Shown here: in pieces, positions 16,232 through 27,564 of the stretch
Layout: each line of letters begins with the position of its first letter
Position numbering within the stretch: the stretch's first letter is position 1
Assembly: GCF_031886125.1 (NCBI RefSeq)
Contig: NZ_CP119391.1
Span: forward strand, 1,426,001-1,490,000
Direction: 5' to 3'
From: Halomonas piscis
GTDB taxonomy: Bacteria; Pseudomonadota; Gammaproteobacteria; Pseudomonadales; Halomonadaceae
Length of the DNA stretch: 64,000 bases
Program-made: the position numbers and the translations under genes
The notes under the pieces: model-generated
The model's database searches: none
The model's input: only the letters and a program-made list of their open reading frames with translations
What the model was told of the DNA's origin: nothing

Positions 16232-17185
16232 ATGACCGACTCACGCCCGCCGGCCATTTTTCTGATGGGGCCCACCGCCTCGGGCAAGACTGACGCGGCG
16301 ATTGCCCTGCACGAGCGGCTGGGCTGCGAAATCATCAGCGTCGACTCCGCCATGGTCTACCGCGGGCTGGATATCGGCAGCGCCAAGCCCGATGCCCGGG
16401 AGCTTGCCCGAGCGCCGCATCGGCTGATCGATATCCGCGATCCGGCGGATCCGTATTCCGCGGCGGACTTTCGTCAGGATGCGCTGCGCGAAATGCGCGA
16501 CATTACCGCTCGGGGCCAGATTCCATTGCTCACCGGCGGCACCATGCTTTACTACAAGCAGCTGCTCGAGGGCGTCGGCAACCTGCCGCCGGCGCATCCG
16601 GCCATTCGCGCGCGACTGGAGGCCGAACGGGCTCGGGACGGCCTGGCAGCTCTGCATCGTCGTCTGGAAAAGGTGGATCCGAGCGCCGCCGCGCGCCTGC
16701 ATCCCAACGACCCCCAGCGCATTCTGCGCGCCCTGGAAGTTTTCGAGGCGAGCGGTCGTACGCTCACCGAACTGTGGGCCGAGCAGCGCCCGGAAACCTT
16801 CCCCTGGCGAGTACTGTCCATAGCCCTGGCACCTGCCGAGCGCGCCGTGCTGCACCGGCGAATTGCCGCCCGTTTCGCCGCGATGCTCGACGAGGGGTTG
16901 ATAGATGAGGTCATCGCCCTCAGAAAGCGTAGTGATTTGCACGCTGACCTGCCGTCGATGAAAAGCGTAGGCTACCGCCAGGTGTGGGCTTATCTGGACG
17001 GCGAATACGATCGTCAGGCGATGGTCGAGCGCGGCGTCATTGCCACGCGTCAGCTGGCCAAGCGCCAGCTGACCTGGCTGCGCCGCTGGCAGGGTTTGCA
17101 CTGGGTGGATGCCACGGCTGCCGGGGCGCTCGAGCGCGTCATGGCGCTGGCTCGCCATGGCGCCGGCGGAAATGAGCGCCTTTAA
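16232..17185 (+). CDS. miaA: tRNA dimethylallyltransferase
   Basis: This 317-residue enzyme transfers a dimethylallyl group to adenosine 37 of tRNAs that read UNN codons. Near the N-terminus are the P-loop [11 protein letters not shown] and the substrate-binding [32 protein letters not shown] and the C-terminal [15 protein letters not shown] are also family signatures. It lies between mutL and hfq in the conserved order, and the 150 bp between miaA and hfq leave room for an hfq promoter. Confidence 0.96.
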   Translation: MTDSRPPAIFLMGPTASGKTDAAIALHERLGCEIISVDSAMVYRGLDIGSAKPDARELARAPHRLIDIRDPADPYSAADFRQDALREMRDITARGQIPLLTGGTMLYYKQLLEGVGNLPPAHPAIRARLEAERARDGLAALHRRLEKVDPSAAARLHPNDPQRILRALEVFEASGRTLTELWAEQRPETFPWRVLSIALAPAERAVLHRRIAARFAAMLDEGLIDEVIALRKRSDLHADLPSMKSVGYRQVWAYLDGEYDRQAMVERGVIATRQLAKRQLTWLRRWQGLHWVDATAAGALERVMALARHGAGGNERL

Positions 17186-17337
17186 GGTCGTGCGTGAGCG
17201 TGCCGCTTAGCGTAAGATGGGCGCTTTAACGCGAGCGTTTGCGAGCGGCCGCGCGCCGGCCTTTGGGGTAACCCTGCTGCAGGGCGCTTCTGGCGCACTT
17301 TTAATAACCAACTCCAACGACAGTTTGGGAGAGTACC

Positions 17338-17580
17338 ATGTCCAAAGGGCAGTCCCTTCAAGACCCGTACCTGAATATCCTGCGCAAGGAGCGCATTCCG
17401 GTGTCCATTTTTCTGGTCAACGGCATCAAGCTCCAGGGTCAGATCGAGTCCTTCGACCAGTTTGTCATTCTGCTGCGCAATACCGTCAGCCAGATGGTCT
17501 ACAAGCACGCGATTTCCACCGTGGTGCCGTCGCGCAACGTGCGCCTGCCGGCATCCGACGCCGGCGATGTCGAAGCCTGA
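17338..17580 (+). CDS. hfq: RNA-binding protein Hfq
   Basis: This 80-residue Sm-like RNA chaperone forms a hexamer that pairs small RNAs with mRNAs. It contains the Sm1 region ([20 protein letters not shown]) and the Sm2 motif YKHAIST. The C-terminal tail is short, about 10 residues, as in Pseudomonas rather than the long enterobacterial form. GGGAG lies 6 nt before the ATG. hflX follows 31 bp downstream. Confidence 0.97.
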   Translation: MSKGQSLQDPYLNILRKERIPVSIFLVNGIKLQGQIESFDQFVILLRNTVSQMVYKHAISTVVPSRNVRLPASDAGDVEA

Positions 17581-17611
17581 TGCCGTGTCAACCCAAGCCA
17601 TGAGGTACTGA

Positions 17612-18922
17612 TTGTTTTTTGAGCGTCCCGATGCCGGTGAAACGGCTGTACTCGTGCACGTCGACTTTCCCGACGAGCACGCCCGGGAGGACCCGGGCGA
17701 ATTTCTCGAGCTGGTGCGATCCGCCGGCGCGACGGCGGCCACCCTGCTGACTGCCAGCCGCAACCGCCCGGATACCCGCACTTTCATCGGCTCGGGCAAG
17801 CTTGAAGAGCTGCGTGCCATGCTGGCCGCGCACAAGGCCGAGCTGGTGCTTTTCAACCACGGGCTGAGCCCGTCCCAGGAACGTAACCTGGAGCGCGAGC
17901 TCAACTGCCGGGTGCTGGATCGCACCAGCCTGATACTGGATATCTTTGCCCAGCGGGCGCGAACCCACGAAGGCAAGCTGCAGGTCGAACTGGCCCAGCT
18001 CGAGCACGCTTCCACGCGCCTGGTGCGCGGCTGGACACACCTCGAGCGCCAGGCCGGCGGCATCGGCGGGCGCGGCCCCGGGGAAACCCAGCTGGAAACC
18101 GACCGCCGTCTGCTGCGCGGCCGGATCAAGGCGATCCACAAGCAGCTCAACAAGGTGCGCAAGCAGCGCGAGCAAAATCGTCGCGCGCGGGCGCGGGCCG
18201 AAATCAGCAGCATTTCGCTGGTCGGCTATACCAACGCCGGCAAGTCGACGCTGTTCAACGCGCTCACCGACGCCCGGGTCTATCAGGCCGACCAGCTGTT
18301 CGCTACCCTGGACCCGACCCTGCGGCGCCTGGAAATCGACGACGTGGGGCCGGTGATCATGGCCGATACCGTGGGCTTTATTCGCCACCTGCCGCACAAG
18401 CTGGTCGAGGCGTTTCAGGCCACGCTGCAGGAAGCGGTGGATGCCTCGCTTCTGGTTCACGTGATTGACGCTGCCGACCCCGACCGCGAGCTCAACGTCG
18501 AACAGGTCGACGAGGTGCTCGAGGAAATCGGCGCGGATGGCGTGCCCATGCTCAAGGTCATGAACAAGATCGACCAGCTGGACGGCGCCCCGCGCATCGA
18601 GCGCGACGGTGACGGCGTGCCCGATACCGTTTGGCTGTCGGCCAGGGACGGTCGCGGGATCGATTTGCTGTATCAGGCGTTGAGCGAGCGCCTGGCCTAT
18701 GATGTCATCGACTTTTCGCTGACGCTGGCCCCGGAGCAGGGCAAGCTGCGCGCCGGCCTGCACGAACTTAACGCCGTTCAGTCCGAGTATTTTGACGACA
18801 ACGGGCGCCCGGTACTTGACGTGCGTCTGCAGCGACGCGACTTTAACCAGCTGATGGCAAGACTTGGCGAACGTGCCGATACCTATTTGCCCGAGGCCCT
18901 CAAGGAGCCGGCCGGCTGGTAG
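17612..18922 (+). CDS. hflX: Ribosome-associated GTPase HflX
   Basis: This 436-residue GTPase rescues or splits stalled ribosomes under stress. It has an N-terminal HflX domain (RTFIGSGKLEELRAML), a glycine-rich linker (GGIGGRGPGETQLETDRR), then the G domain with GYTNAGKSTLFNAL, DTVGFIRHLPHKL and NKID. The start is a TTG at 17612 giving MFFERPDAGETAVLV, which lines up with the known MFDRYDAGEQAVLV start of E. coli HflX; TGAGGT lies upstream. It sits directly downstream of hfq. Confidence 0.95.
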   Translation: MFFERPDAGETAVLVHVDFPDEHAREDPGEFLELVRSAGATAATLLTASRNRPDTRTFIGSGKLEELRAMLAAHKAELVLFNHGLSPSQERNLERELNCRVLDRTSLILDIFAQRARTHEGKLQVELAQLEHASTRLVRGWTHLERQAGGIGGRGPGETQLETDRRLLRGRIKAIHKQLNKVRKQREQNRRARARAEISSISLVGYTNAGKSTLFNALTDARVYQADQLFATLDPTLRRLEIDDVGPVIMADTVGFIRHLPHKLVEAFQATLQEAVDASLLVHVIDAADPDRELNVEQVDEVLEEIGADGVPMLKVMNKIDQLDGAPRIERDGDGVPDTVWLSARDGRGIDLLYQALSERLAYDVIDFSLTLAPEQGKLRAGLHELNAVQSEYFDDNGRPVLDVRLQRRDFNQLMARLGERADTYLPEALKEPAGW

Positions 18923-18930
18923 CGTCCGAC

Positions 18931-19047
18931 CCGGGCGCTGCCCGGTGCGCGCTGACGATGCGATACAACACCTTTGAGAACGATACGTTCACGATAGCAG
19001 GATGACAGGGCACGGCGTCGCGCCTAGGCGCCCCGACGCGACGTGCC
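18931..19047 (+). promoter_or_regulatory. Inverted repeats in the hflX-hflK spacer
   Basis: The 152-bp spacer holds two potential hairpins. CCGGGC-GCT-GCCCGG lies at 18931-18945. A larger one pairs GGCAC plus GTCGCG (19009-19022) with CGCGAC plus GTGCC (19037-19047). Neither is followed by a T-run, so they look like leader or mRNA-processing structures rather than terminators. Confidence 0.4.
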
Positions 19048-19074
19048 GGTGAATACCTTGATGGAGAGTAACGT

Positions 19075-20331
19075 ATGGCCTGGAATGAGCCTGGTGGTGG
19101 CAACCAGCACGACCCCTGGAGCGGGGGCGGCCGACGCAAGGGCGGCGGCAGCGGCGGCAACCGCGGAGGCGGCGGAAACGGCGGTGGACCGCCGGATCTT
19201 GACGAAGCGCTGAAGAAGTTTCAGCAGAAGATCAACGACATGCTGGGCAAAAGGAAAGGCGGCAGGCGCGGCGGCGGTAGCGGCGGCAACGGCGGCGGCA
19301 AGTCGCGCAGCGCCTTTACCCTGCCCGGGCTACTGCTCGTCGTGGCGCTGGCTATCTGGGCGGCCTCGGGTTTTTATCTGGTCGACCAGTCAGAGCGCGG
19401 CGTGGTGCTGCGCTTTGGCGAGTTCCAGGAAATCGTCACCCCCGGCCTGCAGTGGAATCCGCCGCTGATTGACGACGTGCGCATGGTCAACGTGACCCGG
19501 GTACGCTCGCTGACCCAGACCCAGTCGATGCTGACCCAGGACGAAAACATCGTGAAGGTCGAGATATCGGCCCAGTACCGGGTATCGGATCCGGCCAATT
19601 TCATGCTCAACGTGCGCAATCCCAATCTGACCATTGAAAACGCGCTGGATTCGTCCCTGCGCCACGTAGTCGGCGGCACCAACATGATCGATATCCTGAC
19701 GTCCGGGCGTGAAATCCTCGGCAGCTCGGTGGCCAGCCGCCTGCAGAGCTACCTGGACAACTACGACGTGGGTATCCAGCTGCAGACCATCAACATCGAG
19801 TCCACTTCGGCGCCGGAGCCGGTGATCGACGCCTTCGACGACGTCATTCGCGCTCGGGAGGATCGCCAGCGGACGATAAACCAGGCCGTGGCCTACGCCA
19901 ACGCCATTATTCCCCAGGCACAGGGGCAGGCGCAGCGGATTGTCGAGCAGGGCCAGGGTTACCGCGAGTCCGTCGTGGCCGAGGCCCAGGGCCAGGCCAA
20001 CCGCTTTTTGTCGCTGCTTTCCGAGTATCAGAACTCGCCGGCGACCATGCGCGAGCGTCTCTATATCGAGGCGATCGAAGACGTCTTCGGTTCTACGCCC
20101 AAGGTGCTGCTGGATACCGGTGACAACGCGCCGCTGATGTATCTGCCGCTGGACAAGCTCGGCGGCAAGGGCGGCACCATGACCAACGACGGCGAGCAGC
20201 TCGACCCCCGCGTGCTGGAGAATATATCCCCGCAGGCGGCAGCGTCCTCGTCCTCATCGTCCTCAAGCCGCTCCGGCAGCAGCGCCAGCCGTTCCAACAA
20301 CAGAACGTCCACCCGCAGGGAGGGCCGGTAA
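19075..20331 (+). CDS. hflK: FtsH protease modulator HflK
   Basis: This 418-residue inner-membrane SPFH/prohibitin protein forms the HflKC complex that surrounds and regulates the FtsH protease. The N-terminus (about 1-80) is very rich in Gly, as in other HflK, and is split into two blocks. One transmembrane helix (about 84-102) precedes the SPFH domain (YLVDQSERGVVLRFGEF). The C-terminal 40 residues are Ser-rich. GGAGAG lies upstream of the ATG. It ends directly before the hflC ATG with no spacer. Confidence 0.95.
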   Translation: MAWNEPGGGNQHDPWSGGGRRKGGGSGGNRGGGGNGGGPPDLDEALKKFQQKINDMLGKRKGGRRGGGSGGNGGGKSRSAFTLPGLLLVVALAIWAASGFYLVDQSERGVVLRFGEFQEIVTPGLQWNPPLIDDVRMVNVTRVRSLTQTQSMLTQDENIVKVEISAQYRVSDPANFMLNVRNPNLTIENALDSSLRHVVGGTNMIDILTSGREILGSSVASRLQSYLDNYDVGIQLQTINIESTSAPEPVIDAFDDVIRAREDRQRTINQAVAYANAIIPQAQGQAQRIVEQGQGYRESVVAEAQGQANRFLSLLSEYQNSPATMRERLYIEAIEDVFGSTPKVLLDTGDNAPLMYLPLDKLGGKGGTMTNDGEQLDPRVLENISPQAAASSSSSSSSRSGSSASRSNNRTSTRREGR

Positions 20332-21222
20332 ATGATCAATAATCGTTCCCTGCTGATCGTCGGTGGCCTGGCGGTTGCCGCTTGGCTTGCCAGCAGCAGC
20401 CTGTTTGTCGTGGATGAAACCGAACGCGCGGTGAAGCTTCGGTTTGGCGAAGTGGTGGAAGAGAACATCAAGCCGGGGCTGCATTTCAAGATCCCCATTA
20501 CCCACACGGTGCGCAAGTTCGACACCCGGCTGCTGACCCTGGATACCGACACCAGCCGCTATCTGACCGAGGAGCAAAAAGCCGTCATCGTCGATTCCTA
20601 TGTTCAGTGGGAAGTCATCGACCCGACGCTTTACTACGAGGCCACGGCCGGGGATGAGACCATGGCCGTGCGGCTGATCCAGCCGCGGGTGGACGAGAGC
20701 CTGCGTAACGCCTTTGGCCGGCTGGAGCTGCAGCAGATCATCGCCGAAAACCGTGACGAGCTCATGACCGGCCCCCGCAAGGACCTGGACAACCTGATGC
20801 GTGACGAGCTCGGGGTGGCCATCCGCGATATCCGCATCAAGCGTATCGACCTGCCCGAAGACGTTTCCGCGGCGGTGTTCGAGCGGATGCGCTCCGACCG
20901 TGAGCGCGAGGCCCGCGAGTGGCGTGCCCAGGGCAAGGAAGAAGCCGAGCGGATCCAGGCCAACGCCGACCGCCGGCGTCAGGTGCTGCTGGCTCAGGCC
21001 CGAGAGCGTTCCGAGACGCTGCGCGGTGAGGGTGATGCCGAGGCGGCGCAGATTTACGCCAACGCCTACGAGCAGGACGCCGAGTTCTTCTCGTTCTGGC
21101 GTAGCCTGAACGCCTACCGCAAGAGCTTTTCCGACAGCGACAACCTCCTGGTGCTGGAACCGGACAGCGAGTTTTTCCGCTACCTGAACAACGCCATGCC
21201 GGCGTCGGAAGACGCGGAGTAA
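20332..21222 (+). CDS. hflC: FtsH protease modulator HflC
   Basis: This 296-residue partner of HflK has one N-terminal membrane helix (about 5-24) followed by the SPFH domain, starting with FVVDETERAVKLRFGEV. A long helical region (about 185-250, rich in Glu, Arg and Ala) and a C-terminal domain with FFSFWRSLNAYRKSF follow. The gene starts immediately after the hflK stop, and AGGGAGGG just inside the end of hflK provides the ribosome-binding site. An intrinsic terminator follows about 60 bp downstream. Confidence 0.95.
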   Translation: MINNRSLLIVGGLAVAAWLASSSLFVVDETERAVKLRFGEVVEENIKPGLHFKIPITHTVRKFDTRLLTLDTDTSRYLTEEQKAVIVDSYVQWEVIDPTLYYEATAGDETMAVRLIQPRVDESLRNAFGRLELQQIIAENRDELMTGPRKDLDNLMRDELGVAIRDIRIKRIDLPEDVSAAVFERMRSDREREAREWRAQGKEEAERIQANADRRRQVLLAQARERSETLRGEGDAEAAQIYANAYEQDAEFFSFWRSLNAYRKSFSDSDNLLVLEPDSEFFRYLNNAMPASEDAE

Positions 21223-21280
21223 GTCCCGGGCCGCCGGGGTAACGGGGTTTCTCCGGCGGCCAAACATGATAGGATTCGTT

Positions 21281-21304
21281 AACCGGGCGTTGCCCGGTTT
21301 TTTT
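21281..21304 (+). terminator. Intrinsic terminator after hflC
   Basis: AACCGGGC-GTT-GCCCGGTT followed by a T-run (8-bp perfect stem, 3-nt loop). It would end the hfq-hflXKC transcript before hisZ. Confidence 0.85.
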
Positions 21305-21383
21305 GTGGCCTCACGCTAGCGGATTTGTCGCGCTGCCGACGAATTCCCGGAGGCTTTCACCGTCGTCTCGCAGGATTGTTGAC

Positions 21384-23872
<2,489 letters not shown>

Positions 23873-23887
23873 TATTGCGCGGGCAGG

Positions 23888-24487
23888 TTAGAAATCGATG
23901 CCGCGGCGGGCCTGGATGCCGCTGGCAAAGGCGTGGCGGACTTCCTGCATTTCGGTGACGGTATCCGCCATGGCGACTAGGTCGCGGTGGGCATTGCGTC
24001 CGGTGATGATTACCGTCTGCTCCGGCGGGCGGTTTTCCAGCGCCTGCTTGACGGTATCGATGTCGAGGTAGCCGAACTTGAGCATGTAGGTGATTTCGTC
24101 AAGTACCACCAGATAAACGTCCGGGTCGGCGAGCATGCGCGCAGCCTCGGCCCAGACTTCGCGGCAGGCTTGGGTGTCGGCTTCGCGGTTCTGGGTTTCC
24201 CAGGTAAAGCCGGTGGCCATGATGGCAACGTCGAGGTTGGGGTCGTCTTCCAGGCGATTGCGCTCGCCGCACTCCCAGAGTCCCTTGATGAACTGCACCA
24301 CGCCCACTTTGTAGCCGTAGCCCAGCGCTCGGGTCACGGTGCCCCAGGCGGCGGTGGTCTTGCCCTTGCCGTTGCCGGTGTTGACGATGATCAGGCCGCG
24401 CTGCTCGGTGGCGCTGGCGACTTTCTCGTCCACGCGTTCCTTCAGCTTTTGCATCGACGCTTTGTGCCGCGTCTCGCGATCGCTCAT
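23888..24487 (-). CDS. cobO: Cob(I)yrinic acid a,c-diamide adenosyltransferase (CobO/BtuR)
   Basis: This 199-residue enzyme adds the 5'-deoxyadenosyl group to cobalamin or its precursors. The P-loop is NTGNGKGKTTAAWG (about 37-50), and VVLDEITYML is the conserved central segment; the C-terminus has RHAFASGIQARRGIDF. No other cobalamin genes are near, so it may serve salvage. I looked upstream for a cobalamin riboswitch and saw no B12 box. Confidence 0.94.
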   Translation of the reverse strand: MSDRETRHKASMQKLKERVDEKVASATEQRGLIIVNTGNGKGKTTAAWGTVTRALGYGYKVGVVQFIKGLWECGERNRLEDDPNLDVAIMATGFTWETQNREADTQACREVWAEAARMLADPDVYLVVLDEITYMLKFGYLDIDTVKQALENRPPEQTVIITGRNAHRDLVAMADTVTEMQEVRHAFASGIQARRGIDF

Positions 24488-24923
24488 GGTGTCTCCCGAG
24501 GTGGTTGGATTGGCGTCGTAGCCTAGGCCATGCCTGCGTGCCGGGCAAGGCTTCGGTGGCTATTGTGACGGCCTTTATTAGACAGCTAATGAAATTGGCG
24601 GCCGGCGGGGCGGCTGCTCTAGAATAGCGGATCATCTGTTTCGGGAGGCGCTGCTGTCGGGAAGTCACCCTGCCTTCATTCATCCTCGGGAAAGCAGCGG
24701 CGTCGAGCTGGAGGGCGAGGCAGGCTGTCCGCTTCATCCGAGAGGAAAAGGGCTGCGCGGCGGGGAGGTCCCGCTCTGCCGTTGCAGACCGACATTGCGT
24801 GCCGCCAGTTTTGCGGCTGTCTGATTCGCGCCGCTGCGGGCGGCGCTTCTGGTCTGCTGCTTTTTTCTTTTACTGTATTGCCGTCGGCCCACCAAAGCCG
24901 GTATCAACAAGGAGTCATACGTT
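24488..24923. other. 436-bp intergenic region between cobO and pepN with possible structured RNA
   Basis: No credible gene is present. On the plus strand, a weak promoter-like pair (TTGGCG, 19 nt, TAGAAT, around 24594-24624) precedes several pairing segments: CGCTGCT/AGCAGCG (24649-24655 with 24693-24699), CCTGCCT/AGGCAGG (24669-24675 with 24718-24724, which would form a pseudoknot with the first), GCAGACC/GGTCTGC (24784-24790 with 24851-24857) and GCGCCGC/GCGGCGC (24828-24834 with 24840-24846). A T6 run at 24861-24866 closes this. It may be a small RNA or a leader of pepN. I recognise no known RNA family. Confidence 0.35.
24828..24866 (+). terminator. Possible intrinsic terminator or attenuator upstream of pepN
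   Basis: GCGCCGC-TGCGG-GCGGCGC lies inside a wider GCAGACC...GGTCTGC pairing, and TTTTTT follows at 24861-24866. The outer stem ends three bases before the T-run. It precedes the pepN ATG by about 57 bp. Confidence 0.4.
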
Positions 24924-27563
24924 ATGTCAGAACCGCAGCCGGTTTATTTGAGCGACTACCAGCCGCCCGCCTACCGCGTGACCCATGCCGAGCTGACGTT
25001 TGACCTTGATCCCGCCAATACCCGCGTCGAGGCGCGCCTGACGGTTGAGCGTCATCCCGATGCCGCCGCCGATGCGCCGCTTTATTTTCACGGCGAACAG
25101 CTCGCGCTCGAGTCCGTCGCCGTGGACGGCGAAACGCTGGCCGACAACGCCTACCGGCACGACGACAGGGGGCTGACCATTGCTCGGGTGCCCGCGGCGT
25201 TTACTCTGGAAACCCGGGTGCGCCTAGCGCCCGAGGACAACACCGCGCTGGAAGGGCTCTACCAGTCGAACGGCATGTACTGCACCCAGTGCGAGGCCGA
25301 AGGCTTTCGCCGGATTACCTTTTACCCGGACCGTCCGGACGTCATGGCGGTATTTCGCGTCACCGTGATCGGCGACGCCGAGCGCGAGCCGGTGCTGCTG
25401 GCCAACGGCAACCCGGTGGAGCGCGGCGAGCTTGAAGGCGGGCGCCATTTCGTGACCTGGGAAGATCCCCACCCCAAGCCCTCCTACCTGTTTGCCCTGG
25501 TGGCCGGCGACCTTGAGTGCGTGGAGGACAGCTTCACCACCGCGAGCGGACGCGACGTCACGCTGCAAATCTGGGTCGAGGCAGAAAACCTGGGCAAGAC
25601 CGACCACGCCCTGGCCTCGCTCAAGCGCGCCATGCGCTGGGACGAAGAAACCTACGGTCGCGAGTACGACCTCGATCGCTTCATGATCGTCGCGGTCAAC
25701 GACTTCAACATGGGCGCCATGGAAAACAAGGGGCTCAACATCTTTAACTCGGCGGCGGTGCTGACCCATCCGGACACCGCCACCGACGCGGCTTTTCAGC
25801 AGGTCGAGGGGATCGTTGCCCACGAGTACTTCCACAACTGGTCGGGCAACCGCGTGACCTGCCGAGACTGGTTTCAGCTGTCGCTGAAGGAAGGCTTCAC
25901 CGTCTTTCGCGACCAGAGCTTCACCGCCGACACCAACTCGGCGGCGCTCAAGCGTATTCAGGACGTGGCCTTTTTCCGCACCGCCCAGTTTGCCGAAGAC
26001 GCCGGCCCCACGGCGCATCCGGTGCGCCCGGACCACTACATCGAGATTACCAACTTCTATACCCTGACGGTTTACGAAAAAGGGGCCGAAGTGGTGCGCA
26101 TGCTGAAAAACCTGGTGGGCTGGGAGGCCTTTCGCCGGGGCAGCGATCTGTACTTCGCGCGCTTTGACGGCCAGGCCGTGACCATCGAGGACTTTGTCGG
26201 CTGCATGGCGGAAGCCTCGGACGAGGATTTGTCCCAGTTCATGCGCTGGTATCACCAGGCCGGCACCCCGGAGATCGACGCCCACGGCGAGTACGACTAT
26301 GTCAACGCCGAGTACCGCCTGACCCTGCGCCAGCGCACCCCGGTTACGGCGGGGCAGCAGGCTCCCGAGCCGCTGCACATTCCCGTGCGCATGGGGCTCA
26401 TCGGGACCCGGTCGGGGCACGACCTGTCCCTGACCCTGGGCGGCGAAGCGTGCGGCAAGGATACCGTCCTTGACCTGCGCGAGGCCGAGCAGACGTTCGT
26501 CTTCACCGACGTGGCCGAGGCGCCCACGCCGTCGCTTTTGCGCCATTTCTCGGCGCCGGTGAAGCTGCACTTCCCCTATTCCCGAGAGGATCTGGCGTTT
26601 CTGCTTACCCAGGACAGCGACGGTTTCAACCGCTGGGAGGCCAGCCAGCGCCTGGCCATGCTGGCTTTGGACGATCTGATCGCAGCCCACCGCAACGGCG
26701 TGGAAAAGGTCATGGACACTCGGGTGATCGAGGCCTACCGGACGCTGCTCAACGCGCCGGAAGAAGACAGGGCGGTACTGGCCGAAATGCTGCGGCTGCC
26801 GTCCGAGGCCTGCATTGCCGAGCACCAGCCGCTGGTAGACGTGGACGCCATCCACGCCGCCCGGGAGTTCGTGCGCCAGTCGCTGGGCTTTGCGCTGCGC
26901 GACGAGTTCATGGCGCTTTACCAGGCCAGCCAGTCCGCTGAGCCCTACGCGCCCACCCCCGCGCAGATCGGCCGGCGCAGCCTGAAAAACGTGGCGCTTG
27001 AGTACCTGATGGCCATCGAGGACGAGGCGGGCATCGAGCACTGCCGGGCGCAGTTTGACGCCGGTCACAACATGACCGACGTGCGCCAGGCATTGACGCT
27101 GCTGGTGCATTCCAGCCGCGATGATCTCTCCGCTCCGGCGCTCAGGGCCTTTGGCGAAAAGTGGGCCCACGACCCCCTGGTGATGGATCAGTGGTTCAGC
27201 ATTCAGGTATCTCGGCCCCAGGGCGACGTGCTCGACCGCGTCAAGTACCTGATGGAGCATCCGGCTTTTTCGCTGACCAATCCCAACAAGGTGCGGGCAT
27301 TGCTGGGAACCTTTGCGCAGAACCGCATCAACTTTCATCGGCTGGACGGCGCCGGCTACGCTCTGCTGGCCGATACGGTGATCGAGCTGGACGGGCTGAA
27401 CCCGGAAATGGCGGCTGGCCTGCTGACGCCGCTGACGCGCTGGCGCCGCTTTGACGATACCCGTCAGGCGCTGATGCAGGCCGAGCTTGAGCGCATCAAT
27501 GAACGATCGCTGTCGGCCAACGTCTATGAGCTGGTGGACAAGGCGCTAGGCGAAAGGCGCTAG
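24924..27563 (+). CDS. pepN: Aminopeptidase N
   Basis: This 879-residue cytoplasmic M1-family zinc aminopeptidase removes N-terminal residues in the final stages of protein turnover. The substrate N-terminus motif GAMEN is at 264-268, and the zinc motif HEYFH at 300-304 has its third ligand, Glu323, in LSLKEG. Length matches E. coli PepN. CAAGGAG lies upstream of the ATG. The stop codon TAG lies in a 14-bp tandem repeat and inside the target duplication of the second IS copy; the pre-insertion stop would have been the same, so the protein is intact. Confidence 0.96.
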   Translation: MSEPQPVYLSDYQPPAYRVTHAELTFDLDPANTRVEARLTVERHPDAAADAPLYFHGEQLALESVAVDGETLADNAYRHDDRGLTIARVPAAFTLETRVRLAPEDNTALEGLYQSNGMYCTQCEAEGFRRITFYPDRPDVMAVFRVTVIGDAEREPVLLANGNPVERGELEGGRHFVTWEDPHPKPSYLFALVAGDLECVEDSFTTASGRDVTLQIWVEAENLGKTDHALASLKRAMRWDEETYGREYDLDRFMIVAVNDFNMGAMENKGLNIFNSAAVLTHPDTATDAAFQQVEGIVAHEYFHNWSGNRVTCRDWFQLSLKEGFTVFRDQSFTADTNSAALKRIQDVAFFRTAQFAEDAGPTAHPVRPDHYIEITNFYTLTVYEKGAEVVRMLKNLVGWEAFRRGSDLYFARFDGQAVTIEDFVGCMAEASDEDLSQFMRWYHQAGTPEIDAHGEYDYVNAEYRLTLRQRTPVTAGQQAPEPLHIPVRMGLIGTRSGHDLSLTLGGEACGKDTVLDLREAEQTFVFTDVAEAPTPSLLRHFSAPVKLHFPYSREDLAFLLTQDSDGFNRWEASQRLAMLALDDLIAAHRNGVEKVMDTRVIEAYRTLLNAPEEDRAVLAEMLRLPSEACIAEHQPLVDVDAIHAAREFVRQSLGFALRDEFMALYQASQSAEPYAPTPAQIGRRSLKNVALEYLMAIEDEAGIEHCRAQFDAGHNMTDVRQALTLLVHSSRDDLSAPALRAFGEKWAHDPLVMDQWFSIQVSRPQGDVLDRVKYLMEHPAFSLTNPNKVRALLGTFAQNRINFHRLDGAGYALLADTVIELDGLNPEMAAGLLTPLTRWRRFDDTRQALMQAELERINERSLSANVYELVDKALGERR

Positions 27564-27564
27564 G
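27542..27564. repeat. 14-bp tandem repeat at the end of pepN, interrupted by the IS
   Basis: GGCGCTAGGCGAAA occurs at 27542-27555. It begins again at 27556 and continues, after removal of the IS and one duplication copy, into CGAAAGG at 28600. The repeat therefore offered two CTAG targets 14 bp apart, and the element used the second. Confidence 0.75.
27559..27564. repeat. 6-bp target-site duplication GCTAGG, left side of IS copy 2
   Basis: GCTAGG adjoins TGTGTAAAC of the element and is repeated at 28594-28599. It contains the pepN stop codon on the plus strand and the transposase stop codon on the minus strand. Confidence 0.9.

Noticed and set aside
24099..24737. 212-codon minus-strand frame overlapping cobO and its upstream region
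   Set aside because: It is a shifted frame of cobO with no recognisable domain; the P-loop enzyme in the other frame is certain.
24488..24900. Cobalamin riboswitch upstream of cobO
   Set aside because: I searched the minus strand for the B12 box and the conserved core and saw neither.
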